Shown here: one piece after another, positions 32,449 through 40,984 of the stretch | How the letters are laid out: every line of letters begins with the position of its first letter | Position numbering within the stretch: the stretch's first letter is position 1 | From: Candidatus Aminicenantota bacterium | GTDB lineage: Bacteria > Acidobacteriota > Aminicenantia > JAMOAD01 | Length of the DNA: 64,000 nucleotides | Direction: 5' to 3' | NCBI GenBank assembly: GCA_027061995.1 | Contig: JAMOUT010000087.1 | Coordinates: 25,652 to 89,651, forward strand | The notes under the pieces: model-generated | Database searches by the model: none | The model's input: only the letters and a program-made list of their open reading frames with translations | Told to the model about the DNA's origin: nothing | Position numbers and translations under genes: made by a program

Positions 32449-34464
32449 ATGATAAATAATATTGATATTTCAAAGGCTATGCAAATCAGATTGGATGATG
32501 AATTGCCGGAAATGCCGGAGTTTAAAGAGGGAATAAGAAGGGCTCCCAAAAGAGATTTTAATTTATCTGAAAAGGAAACAGAGATTGCTCTGAAAAATGC
32601 TCTGAGATATATCCCCCCGCAACATCATGAAAAAATGGCAGTTGAATTTATGAATGAACTTAAAACAAGAGGTAGAATTTACGGATACAGATTCAGACCA
32701 AAGGGGAGAATATATGGTAAACCCATTGATGAATATAAAGGAAAATCAATAGAAGGTAAAGCTTTTCAGGTTATGATAGATAATAATCTTGATTTTGAAG
32801 TTGCTCTTTACCCTTATGAACTTGTAACCTATGGTGAAACAGGTCAGGTTTGCCAAAATTGGATGCAATACAGATTAATAAAAAAATATCTTGAAAATCT
32901 TACAAGAGATCATACTCTCGTTTTACATTCGGGACATCCTCTCGGACTTTTCAAATCAAATGAAAATGCTCCGCGAGTAATAATAACCAATGCCCTTATG
33001 GTGGGGATGTTCGATAATCAGGAAAACTGGCATAAAGCCATGGCACTCGGTGTTGCAAACTACGGACAGATGACCGCAGGCGGTTGGATGTATATAGGAC
33101 CTCAGGGGATTGTCCACGGAACATATACGACCATCTTGAATGCGGGAAGACTAAGACTCGGTATTAAAGATGATTTACGGGGAAAACTGTTCGTAAGCTC
33201 GGGTCTCGGAGGGATGAGCGGAGCTCAGGCAAAATCGGTGGAGATTGCAAAAGGGGTGGGAATCATCGCTGAAGTTGATTATTCAAGGATAGAAACAAGG
33301 ATAAATCAAGGATGGGTGGGAGAACTTGCAAAAACACCGGAAGAGGCTTTTGAAAGAGCGAAAAAATTCATAAAAGAGAAAACTCCTCGCTCAATTGCTT
33401 TTCACGGAAATATAGTTGATCTTCTCGAATATGCGGTTAAACATAATGAACATATAGATCTTTTATCGGATCAAACATCCTGCCACGCACCTTATGACGG
33501 CGGATACTGCCCTCAGGGATTAACTTTCGAGCAAAGAACGGAAATGCTTGCCAAAGATAAAGATAAATTCAGAGAACTTGTTGATAAATCACTGAGAAAA
33601 CATTATAACCTGATAAAAGAACTAACCGAAAGGGGAACATACTTTTTTGATTATGGTAACTCTTTTATGAAAGCTGTTTATGATGCGGGTGTTAAAGAGA
33701 TATCAAAAAACGGAATTGATGAAAAAGACGGTTTTATATTCCCATCTTATGTTGAAGATATTATGGGGCCCATTATGTTTGATTATGGCTATGGTCCTTT
33801 CAGATGGGTTTGCCTCAGCGGTAAAGAGGAAGATTTGATAAAAACAGACCAAGCGGCGGCAGATTGCATTAATCCCGAAAGAAGATATCAGGATAAAGAT
33901 AATTATATATGGGTAAAAGATGCCATGAAAAACAAACTCGTCGTAGGGACTCAGGCAAGAATACTTTATCAGGATGCCGAAGGGAGAAGGGATATAGCTC
34001 TTAAATTCAATAAAATGGTCAGAGGCGGAGAAGTTGGTCCAATTATGATAGGAAGAGATCATCATGATACGGGTGGAACTGATTCACCTTTCAGAGAAAC
34101 AGCTAATATTAAAGATGGCTCAAACATTATGGCTGATATGGCTTCCCATTGTTTTGCGGGAAATGCCGCGCGAGGGATGAGTTTAATAGCTCTTCATAAT
34201 GGAGGGGGAGTCGGTATAGGGAAAGCCATAAACAGTGGTTTTGGTCTTGTTCTTGATGGCTCGGAGAGAGTTGATAATATAATCAGATCCGCTATGATGT
34301 GGGATGTTATGGGTGGAGTTGCAAGAAGAGCATGGGCAAGAAACGAGAATGCAATATCAACCTCAATAGAACATAATAAAAAATATTCTGATACTGATCA
34401 TATAACAATCCCGTTTGTAGCGGAGGATGAACTTGTGAAAAAAGTGGTAAAAAACAATTTATAA
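32449..34464 (+). CDS. hutU: Urocanate hydratase
   Basis: TYGETGQVCQNWMQYRLIKKYL, GGWMYIGPQGIVHGTYTTILNA, GLGGMSGAQAKS, DQTSCHAPYDGGYCP, GGGVGIGKAINSGFGLVLDG; ~670-aa form. Confidence 0.94.
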   Translation: MINNIDISKAMQIRLDDELPEMPEFKEGIRRAPKRDFNLSEKETEIALKNALRYIPPQHHEKMAVEFMNELKTRGRIYGYRFRPKGRIYGKPIDEYKGKSIEGKAFQVMIDNNLDFEVALYPYELVTYGETGQVCQNWMQYRLIKKYLENLTRDHTLVLHSGHPLGLFKSNENAPRVIITNALMVGMFDNQENWHKAMALGVANYGQMTAGGWMYIGPQGIVHGTYTTILNAGRLRLGIKDDLRGKLFVSSGLGGMSGAQAKSVEIAKGVGIIAEVDYSRIETRINQGWVGELAKTPEEAFERAKKFIKEKTPRSIAFHGNIVDLLEYAVKHNEHIDLLSDQTSCHAPYDGGYCPQGLTFEQRTEMLAKDKDKFRELVDKSLRKHYNLIKELTERGTYFFDYGNSFMKAVYDAGVKEISKNGIDEKDGFIFPSYVEDIMGPIMFDYGYGPFRWVCLSGKEEDLIKTDQAAADCINPERRYQDKDNYIWVKDAMKNKLVVGTQARILYQDAEGRRDIALKFNKMVRGGEVGPIMIGRDHHDTGGTDSPFRETANIKDGSNIMADMASHCFAGNAARGMSLIALHNGGGVGIGKAINSGFGLVLDGSERVDNIIRSAMMWDVMGGVARRAWARNENAISTSIEHNKKYSDTDHITIPFVAEDELVKKVVKNNL

Positions 34465-34470
34465 TAAAAA

Positions 34471-34502
34471 AAGGGGCAAACTTTTATCAAAGTTTGCCCC
34501 TT
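34471..34502. terminator. Bidirectional hairpin between convergent hutU and the Hdr/Qmo-like operon
   Basis: AAGGGGCAAACTTT-TATC-AAAGTTTGCCCCTT, 14-bp perfect stem. Confidence 0.85.
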
Positions 34503-34519
34503 AATCATAAAACTATCAA

Positions 34520-35611
34520 TTATTCTTTATTTTTCAATTCCGCAAGCCAAAGTGCCACAGGTCTATACATAAGATGTGAGAATTTTGTAAAAGGGAGAGT
34601 AATTATCAATTCGAACACTATTATGAGATGAAGTGCAAAACTAACATAATACCCTTTAAAAAACAAACTCCATCTGCATATATCAAGCGCATAACCCGAA
34701 AGAATAGCCAAAAAGATTAGTATGATAAAAATCCAATCCGTGTGATGTGAGTATTTGGAATAATTATCTTTTTGTTTCCCCCTTTTATAGAGGAAATATA
34801 CAGAACCGTATATAGCGGGTAATCCTGAAACAATTCCTATTATCTTCGGGATTATTTTAAGAGTGCTTTGAGTTGAGATAAACAGATCAATCATCATAAC
34901 GGTTATCGTTGCTATAAACAAACCTATAAAACCCCAAACAAGCGATAGATGGGCTATATATCTGCTTTTATCTTCACACTCCGAAAATTTCTTCTGAGCA
35001 AGAACCTCTTTGAACAATACATCAAAAAATCCTTTTACCGATTCGGAAAATTTAAAACTCTTTTTCTTAAACCCGTTAACACTTTTCATCATTACATATA
35101 TTTGAAAAAAAGCTAACAGTATAAGGAAAATAAAAGCGATTATCCCGCCGTCATGAAGAGTATCAAGGCTAATCATAGACAAAGGATTGATTTTCTCCAT
35201 ATCGGGATAATTACCGAAGATATAAATTCCCCCTATTGCAAGAAGTGTAAGAATTATCCATGCAAAAACGGAAGAGAACCCATTATAAAAAATATCGGCA
35301 ACCTTCCCGAGTGAAAACTTTCTTATCTGATATCTTCTGAGAGCCATCATTAAACCACCGGGGTCAGCATCTCTCGGACAAGTATCCGAACACTCTCCGC
35401 AATAATAGCAAAGCCACGGGTCCATAGAGGAATTAATCTTATCTTCCAATCCGAGAATGGTCGCTCTTATCATCTTTCGGGGAAAAGAGTTATCTTCCGT
35501 AGAAAGGGGGCAAATTGCCGTGCAATTTCCGCAATTATAGCAAGCATTTATATCAAAAGCACCGTATTGTTTTATCTTTTCCGAAAATTCCGAATTTATC
35601 TTGTGCATCAT
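34520..35611 (-). CDS. QmoC-like subunit: HdrC-type 2x[4Fe-4S] domain fused to NarI-like cytochrome b membrane domain
   Basis: CYNCGNCTAICPL and CYYCGECSDTCPR motifs followed by several TM helices. Confidence 0.85.
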   Translation of the reverse strand: MMHKINSEFSEKIKQYGAFDINACYNCGNCTAICPLSTEDNSFPRKMIRATILGLEDKINSSMDPWLCYYCGECSDTCPRDADPGGLMMALRRYQIRKFSLGKVADIFYNGFSSVFAWIILTLLAIGGIYIFGNYPDMEKINPLSMISLDTLHDGGIIAFIFLILLAFFQIYVMMKSVNGFKKKSFKFSESVKGFFDVLFKEVLAQKKFSECEDKSRYIAHLSLVWGFIGLFIATITVMMIDLFISTQSTLKIIPKIIGIVSGLPAIYGSVYFLYKRGKQKDNYSKYSHHTDWIFIILIFLAILSGYALDICRWSLFFKGYYVSFALHLIIVFELIITLPFTKFSHLMYRPVALWLAELKNKE

Positions 35612-35892
35612 TTCCTCCCCTTTAATTCATAAAAATAATAATCATCATCGGAAACTTCTCCTGTTTCCTCTATATATCCGTATTTTCTACATGTCATAAC
35701 ATTATAGGTAACATCGGATAGAGGCAGATTCATAATCTCGGCTATCTGTGGGATTGTCTTAGGACCTGTTGACAATGCTTTTGCAATAGATTTTCTGATT
35801 TTCATAAATTTTCTTGTTTCCTCAACTTTTTTTTCGGAAACTTTCATCTTGTTTTTTATATATTTAAGGGTTTTTTCCTGATCCCAACTCAT
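35608..35892 (-). CDS. Winged-helix-type small protein
   Basis: SIAKALSTGPKTIPQIAEIMNLPLSDVTYNVMTCRKYGYIEETG helix-turn-helix/wing layout; 4-nt overlaps on both sides. Confidence 0.65.
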   Translation of the reverse strand: MSWDQEKTLKYIKNKMKVSEKKVEETRKFMKIRKSIAKALSTGPKTIPQIAEIMNLPLSDVTYNVMTCRKYGYIEETGEVSDDDYYFYELKGRK

Positions 35893-37832
35893 CCGTTCAC
35901 CTCCTCCATTATTCCGTCTATCATCCCCATTATCTCTTTATTGGTATAACCTTTAAGTTCTATGGCTCGCTGTTCGCAAACAGGGATACATGAGCCGCAT
36001 CCTTTACATAATGCCTCGTTTACATAGGCAATAGTCTTTCCTTCCGCCTCTTTTTTTTCTATTGCATCATATATGCAAACTTCATCACATTTTCCGCACC
36101 ACTCGCAAGCATTTTTATTTACAATAGCAACAATAGGTTCAAGCTGCAGAGTTCCACCGGAAAGAAGTGAATATGTTTTTGCGGAAGATGATAAAGATGA
36201 GAGAATTGATTCGGTCAAATTCTTAGGCCCCTGACTTGTTCCGGCTATAAAAACTCCGTCAATAACAGTTTCAACAGGTCTTAATTTAGGATGAATCTCA
36301 TTAAAGAATCTATCCCTTCCTATCGGGACTTTGAAAATCTTTTCAAGTCTTTCATTATTTCTCGGAACCATTCCCGTTACAAGAACAATAAGATCAGGAT
36401 TAATCTCTATCTCCTCCCCTTCGGTTAACAAGTCTTTAATTCTGACAATAGTGTTTTCACCCTCTGTTATAACTTCGGGAGGTTGATTTTCATCGAATTT
36501 CAGATATATATCCCCGTTTTTACATGAGTCTCTGTATAAAAGTTCCTGTTTCCCGTAAGTTCTTATATCTCTGAAAAGATGATATGTTTTTATATCCTTG
36601 TATTTTTCCTTAAGTAAAAGGGAGGTATGAATTGCAGCCGTGCAACAAAATCTCGAACAATATTTATTATCTCCCCCTTTTTGTCTGCTACCGACACAAT
36701 AGATAAAACCTATGTTTTTAATCTCTTTATTATTAAAAACAAGCTTCCCGTTACTCAATTCCATCAATCTTCTAAACTGCTGTAAACTAAGGACAGTATC
36801 ACTGTTTTTATAACCGTATTCACCCTCCTTAGGTTCATAAGGGGAAAAACCGGTGGTTAAAATCACAGCTCCTATCTTAAGATTGAGTTTTTCCACCTTT
36901 TGGTTAAAATCAAAAACCTCGGGACAAGTTTGTTCACATATACCGCATTTTGTGCAATTATCAATATCAATGGCAGGCTGTTCGGGAAAAGCTTTTTTAT
37001 AATTTTTATAGATAGCTTTTCTTTTTGTTAAACCAAAGTTAAATTCATCGGGAACTTCAACAGGACACTGTTTGATAATCTCCTCAAATTTTTCACACCC
37101 CTTATCGGTTTTAATGAATCTGGGATGAATTTTGATTCCAAGATCAAAATTTCCAACGCACCCTGAAAATGATTCAACTTCAGCTCCTGTCCATATTTTA
37201 ATATTATTTCTTTTTATTATCTCTTTATAAAGTCTTTCAACAAGCTCTTCCCCTCTCTCTCCGCTTTCAAAAAGAGCTCCCCACTGAGAGATTCTACCTC
37301 CGAGAAAATGCTCTTTCTCTATAAGATAAACATTAAGTCCCGTATCAGCAAGTTCTATGGCGGCTCTCATTCCGGCAGCACCTCCGCCGATAACCGCAAC
37401 TCCGTTTGTAACGGATATCTCATTAGGAGTCAGAGGTTTTGCCTGAGCGGCTCTTCTAATTCCCGATCTGACAAGCCTAATCGCTTTCTCAGTGGCTTCT
37501 TCCGGTTTATCCGAATGCGCCCATGAATCCTGCTCCCTAATATTAACCTGAATATATTCATAAGGGTTTATCCCCGCTCTTTCGGCAACACTTCTGAAAG
37601 TATGAAGATGAAGTTTGGGAGAGCATGAAGCAACAACCATTCCGTCAAGTTTGTTTTCAAGAATATCCTGAACCATCTCTTTTTGACTTGAATCAGAACA
37701 AGCAAAAACAGTTGTTTTTGCCAAAACAACACCTTCCTCATTTTCAACCGAGTGCATAACCTTTTTAACATCAACATAATCGGAGATATTGCCACCGCAA
37801 TGACAAATATATACACCTATTCTTTTCTTCAT
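35889..37832 (-). CDS. HdrA/QmoB-like iron-sulfur flavoprotein
   Basis: VYICHCGGNISDYVD, VAVIGGGAAGMRAAIELADTGLNVYLIEKE, CTKCGICEQTCPE, two C-terminal CxxCxxCxxxC motifs (CEWCGKCDEVC, CKGCGSCIPVC). Confidence 0.88.
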   Translation of the reverse strand: MKKRIGVYICHCGGNISDYVDVKKVMHSVENEEGVVLAKTTVFACSDSSQKEMVQDILENKLDGMVVASCSPKLHLHTFRSVAERAGINPYEYIQVNIREQDSWAHSDKPEEATEKAIRLVRSGIRRAAQAKPLTPNEISVTNGVAVIGGGAAGMRAAIELADTGLNVYLIEKEHFLGGRISQWGALFESGERGEELVERLYKEIIKRNNIKIWTGAEVESFSGCVGNFDLGIKIHPRFIKTDKGCEKFEEIIKQCPVEVPDEFNFGLTKRKAIYKNYKKAFPEQPAIDIDNCTKCGICEQTCPEVFDFNQKVEKLNLKIGAVILTTGFSPYEPKEGEYGYKNSDTVLSLQQFRRLMELSNGKLVFNNKEIKNIGFIYCVGSRQKGGDNKYCSRFCCTAAIHTSLLLKEKYKDIKTYHLFRDIRTYGKQELLYRDSCKNGDIYLKFDENQPPEVITEGENTIVRIKDLLTEGEEIEINPDLIVLVTGMVPRNNERLEKIFKVPIGRDRFFNEIHPKLRPVETVIDGVFIAGTSQGPKNLTESILSSLSSSAKTYSLLSGGTLQLEPIVAIVNKNACEWCGKCDEVCIYDAIEKKEAEGKTIAYVNEALCKGCGSCIPVCEQRAIELKGYTNKEIMGMIDGIMEEVNG

Positions 37833-39139
37833 TTCAGACTCCTTATATATGCCGCAACTTCAGCGGATGCCGCTCCGGCTGATAATATTGAATCGGGGAT
37901 ATCCTTTGGTCCGGTTGCTGTTCCCGCGGCAAAAATCCCTTTTAAATTTGTTTTAGCCGGATTGATCAATGGATCCGTCTGTTTAACATAAAAATATTCA
38001 TCAAGCTCAAGTTCTTCGGTTTTAAACGATGAAGTTATCTGTGGGTTCGATAACATCCCCACGGATAAAACAACAAGATCATGCTCCATCTCCTTTACAC
38101 CGCCGGAGCCCTCTATATCCTCATACCTGACTTTAAGATTCCCGCTCTCTTTGATCTCCTCAATCTTAGCAACTTTACCTTTGATAAATTGAACTCCCAT
38201 ATCCTTCGCCTGTTGATAAAATTCTTCAAAACCTTTTCCGAATGCTCTTATATCAATATAATAAATTGTAATATCCGCAAGAGGTAAGGCTCCCATTAAA
38301 AGCTGAGCCTGCTTTATCGAATACATGCAACATATTTGAGAGCATATAGGGTTTCCTACTGAAACATCTCTTGAACCAGTGCAAAGAATGTATGCGATAT
38401 TTTCCGGAATTTTACCGTCAAGCGGCCTGATTACAGCATTATAAGGCCTTGTAGGAGAAAGAAGTCTGTCCATCTCCATTGCATCCATAACATTGGGATA
38501 CATCCCGAATCCGTATTGCGGTTTTTTTCTCGCAGGAAAAAGATTGAACCCGGTCGCAAGAACCACGGATTTTACTTTCAAAGTATAATACTCAGGCTCC
38601 TGTGTGAAATCTATCGCATTTGCGGGGCACACTCTTTCACAAGCTCCGCAAAGGATACAATTATCAATATCAATTACCGCTGTTTTGGGTATCGCGGTGC
38701 TATAGGGGATATAGACAGCTCTTCTTCCGACAAGTCCGAAATTGAATTGATCCTCCACATTTACGGGACAATTCGCTTCACACTCCTGACAACCCGTGCA
38801 AAGGTCCTCCCTAACAAATTTGGGTTTCTTAAGAATCTTAACCTTGAATTTTTTATCTATCCGTTCAATACTCGAAACTTCACTATAACTTAAAACTTCT
38901 ATATTCTCATGACGCATTGTTTCCGACATCTTAGGTGTCGCGATACAACTTGCGCAATCAAGGGTGGGAAAAACCTTACTAAGGAGAATCATTTTACCAC
39001 CTATGGAAGGTTCTTTTTCTATGAGAATAACTTTAAAACCCATATTCGCAAGATTAAGCGAAGTTTCCTGTCCTGCAATACCACCACCGACAACCATTAC
39101 ATCATATTCAAGATGAAACATCTTTCCCTCCGGATTCAT
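37829..39139 (-). CDS. HdrA/QmoA-like iron-sulfur flavoprotein
   Basis: VMVVGGGIAGQETSLNLANMGFKVILIEKEPSIGGKM, DCASCIATPKM, CTGCQECEANCPV, CILCGACERVCPA. Confidence 0.88.
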   Translation of the reverse strand: MNPEGKMFHLEYDVMVVGGGIAGQETSLNLANMGFKVILIEKEPSIGGKMILLSKVFPTLDCASCIATPKMSETMRHENIEVLSYSEVSSIERIDKKFKVKILKKPKFVREDLCTGCQECEANCPVNVEDQFNFGLVGRRAVYIPYSTAIPKTAVIDIDNCILCGACERVCPANAIDFTQEPEYYTLKVKSVVLATGFNLFPARKKPQYGFGMYPNVMDAMEMDRLLSPTRPYNAVIRPLDGKIPENIAYILCTGSRDVSVGNPICSQICCMYSIKQAQLLMGALPLADITIYYIDIRAFGKGFEEFYQQAKDMGVQFIKGKVAKIEEIKESGNLKVRYEDIEGSGGVKEMEHDLVVLSVGMLSNPQITSSFKTEELELDEYFYVKQTDPLINPAKTNLKGIFAAGTATGPKDIPDSILSAGAASAEVAAYIRSLK

Positions 39140-39554
39140 TTTTTATACTACCCATTTTTATCAAAGCTTCAGAAAATTTTTTCATATGATTTACAAAAGG
39201 TTCCGCACAAACAGAACATATTGCAGCCATTTTAATTCTCGCGGGATTAATCCCGATATCCTGTGCCTTTGTTTGAGCTTCCTGAACTATTTTTGCCGTT
39301 AATTCGGAACAATCATCCCGATAAGGACAATCTGTTCCATCCGCAGCAATAAATACACCGTCAAACCCTTTTTTAAATGCATATATAATCCAATCGGGAT
39401 TTATACCGCTTGAACAAGGGAGACTAACAGTATAAGCGGAAGGGGGATAGTGCATCTTTAAAAGACCCGCAAGATCTATCCCCGGATCCGAAATACTGTT
39501 AGTTGAAAAAACAAGGATTTTAGGGGAAAATTCCCCTTCCCTTTTTTCCGTCAT
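39108..39554 (-). CDS. MvhD/FlpD-like hydrogenase iron-sulfur subunit
   Basis: ILVFSTNSISDPGIDLAG, LPCSSGINPDWIIYAFKKGFDGVFIAADGTDCPYRDDC, ICSVCAEPFVNHM. Confidence 0.8.
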   Translation of the reverse strand: MTEKREGEFSPKILVFSTNSISDPGIDLAGLLKMHYPPSAYTVSLPCSSGINPDWIIYAFKKGFDGVFIAADGTDCPYRDDCSELTAKIVQEAQTKAQDIGINPARIKMAAICSVCAEPFVNHMKKFSEALIKMGSIKNESGGKDVSS

Positions 39555-39808
39555 TTCATTTTTTTCATAAAGATTCGCCAGTATCCGGCTTCTTCAACAA
39601 TACCGAGAAACTCATGTCCCATCTTGTTTGCCCATTTCGGGATATCTTTTGTTGTTCCTTCATCCGATGACATAATCTCCATGATACCACCAACCGAAAC
39701 TTCGGCAAGAGCTCTCTTAGCCGCCAAAAGAGGTCCCGGGCAAGCAGTTCCTCTTGCATCAATTACTTTGTCCGCCTTTAAATTTTTTAATTCTTCTTGA
39801 TTTAACAT
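39551..39808 (-). CDS. tusA: TusA family sulfurtransferase
   Basis: VIDARGTACPGPLLAAKRALAEVSVGGIMEI (CPxP motif). Confidence 0.93.
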   Translation of the reverse strand: MLNQEELKNLKADKVIDARGTACPGPLLAAKRALAEVSVGGIMEIMSSDEGTTKDIPKWANKMGHEFLGIVEEAGYWRIFMKKMK

Positions 39809-39864
39809 ATTATTCCTCCTGTTTTAATTATTAAAATTTCCAATATAAACAATACGACTAATGA

Positions 39865-40281
39865 TTAGATGAAAAGATTTACATCAGCTTCTTCAGCTGC
39901 TGAAATATACTCACCTATGCCTACGATATCATCGGCTATATCAACAAAATCTTCGAGCTTTTCTCCACCCCAGATCTTTCCTGCTAATCCGCAAATATGA
40001 ATTTTAACATTCGTTAGTTCTTTAGCCTGTCTGAAAAATTCAATCCATTTGGGAACTTTAAGTCTTTCGAGTGATGCGAAAAATTCATCCTTTTTGTCAT
40101 TCAATTCAGCAAGATGTTTGTTTGTATCAACATTCTCTTTTTTAAAAGCATAAGCACCCATTAAAAGAACATAGATATTAACCTCCATATCCTGAGCTGC
40201 GGCTCCGCTTAATACAACTCCAGCTGCCGTTAGTTTGTCAACGCTTCCCGTGAAAATAGCCATACACATTTTTTTTGCCAT
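39865..40281 (-). CDS. DsrE/DsrF-like protein
   Basis: MCMAIFTGSVDKLTAAGVVLSGAAAQDMEVNIYVLLMGAYAF, VKIHICGLAGKIWG conserved Cys; SD AGGAGG. Confidence 0.8.
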   Translation of the reverse strand: MAKKMCMAIFTGSVDKLTAAGVVLSGAAAQDMEVNIYVLLMGAYAFKKENVDTNKHLAELNDKKDEFFASLERLKVPKWIEFFRQAKELTNVKIHICGLAGKIWGGEKLEDFVDIADDIVGIGEYISAAEEADVNLFI

Positions 40282-40295
40282 AATATTCCTCCTAT

Positions 40296-40634
40296 TTATT
40301 TAATTTTATTAAAATTCAAAAGATTATTCCGTTTTAGCGTTATCAATTTAACTATTTCTTTCATGTTTTTTATCACATCAAGAAGTTCATAATGCTCCAA
40401 ATAATAGTAGATATAATTTCCCTCTTTTTTTCTTCCGAGTATCCCGATTTTATAAAGGGAGTTCAAATTATTTGATAAATTACTCATTGAAACCCCTATC
40501 TTTTCCTGTATTTCAGATACATTGAGCCTATCTTTCTGAATAGCTTCGATTATCCTTAATTTCAGAGGAGTATTAATACTCCTACATACCAAACTATAAT
40601 ACTCAAAAAATTTTTCCTCATTCTCATTCATCAT
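40296..40634 (-). CDS. ArsR/SmtB-family transcriptional regulator
   Basis: NTPLKLRIIEAIQKDRLNVSEIQEKIGVSMSNLSNNLNSLYKIGILGRKKEGNYIYYYL winged HTH. Confidence 0.85.
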   Translation of the reverse strand: MMNENEEKFFEYYSLVCRSINTPLKLRIIEAIQKDRLNVSEIQEKIGVSMSNLSNNLNSLYKIGILGRKKEGNYIYYYLEHYELLDVIKNMKEIVKLITLKRNNLLNFNKIK

Positions 40635-40639
40635 ACAAT

Positions 40640-40668
40640 AATATAATTCAAAAAATTCAAAATGTCAA
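40640..40668 (-). promoter_or_regulatory. Consensus promoter of the Hdr/Qmo-like operon (predicted leaderless)
   Basis: TTGACA(40668-40663)-N17-TATATT(40645-40640), 5 nt before ATG at 40634; spacer includes tandem TTTTGAATT TTTTGAATT. Confidence 0.65.
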
Positions 40669-40845
40669 GTATTTAACAATAAAACAATTCATAAAATTGT
40701 GAAATAGTTAATTGCTAATCATTCCAACAGTATTAATAAAATATAATATGCTATTTTCTTATGTTTCAAGAGCATCTTTTATTTCCCCCGACTCTGTATT
40801 TAAGTTAATTATCAAACCATGTATCTAACAATGAATATAGTGAAG

Positions 40846-40874
40846 TTGACAAATCTCAGTTATTGAAATAAAAT
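40846..40874 (+). promoter_or_regulatory. Consensus promoter for tRNA-Ala
   Basis: TTGACA-N17-TAAAAT, 21 nt before tRNA 5' end. Confidence 0.7.
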
Positions 40875-40895
40875 TAGGCCTTAATTGAAATTGTC

Positions 40896-40968
40896 GGGCG
40901 GTTGGCTCAGCTGGGAGAGCGTGGCGTTCGCAACGCCAAGGTCAGGGGTTCAAATCCCCTACCGTCCA
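40896..40968 (+). tRNA. tRNA-Ala, anticodon CGC
   Basis: Full cloverleaf: GGGCGGT/ACCGTCC acceptor with G3:U70, D arm GCTC/GAGC, anticodon stem TGGCG/CGCCA with loop TTCGCAA, T arm AGGGG TTCAAAT CCCCT, discriminator A; CCA not encoded. Confidence 0.95.
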
Positions 40969-40984
40969 CTTATTTGGAGGAGAT

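Noticed and set aside
38516-38893. Plus-strand ORFs within the HdrA-like genes (also 37308-37526, 38909-39235)
   Set aside because: Antisense shadow ORFs of strong coding sequence.
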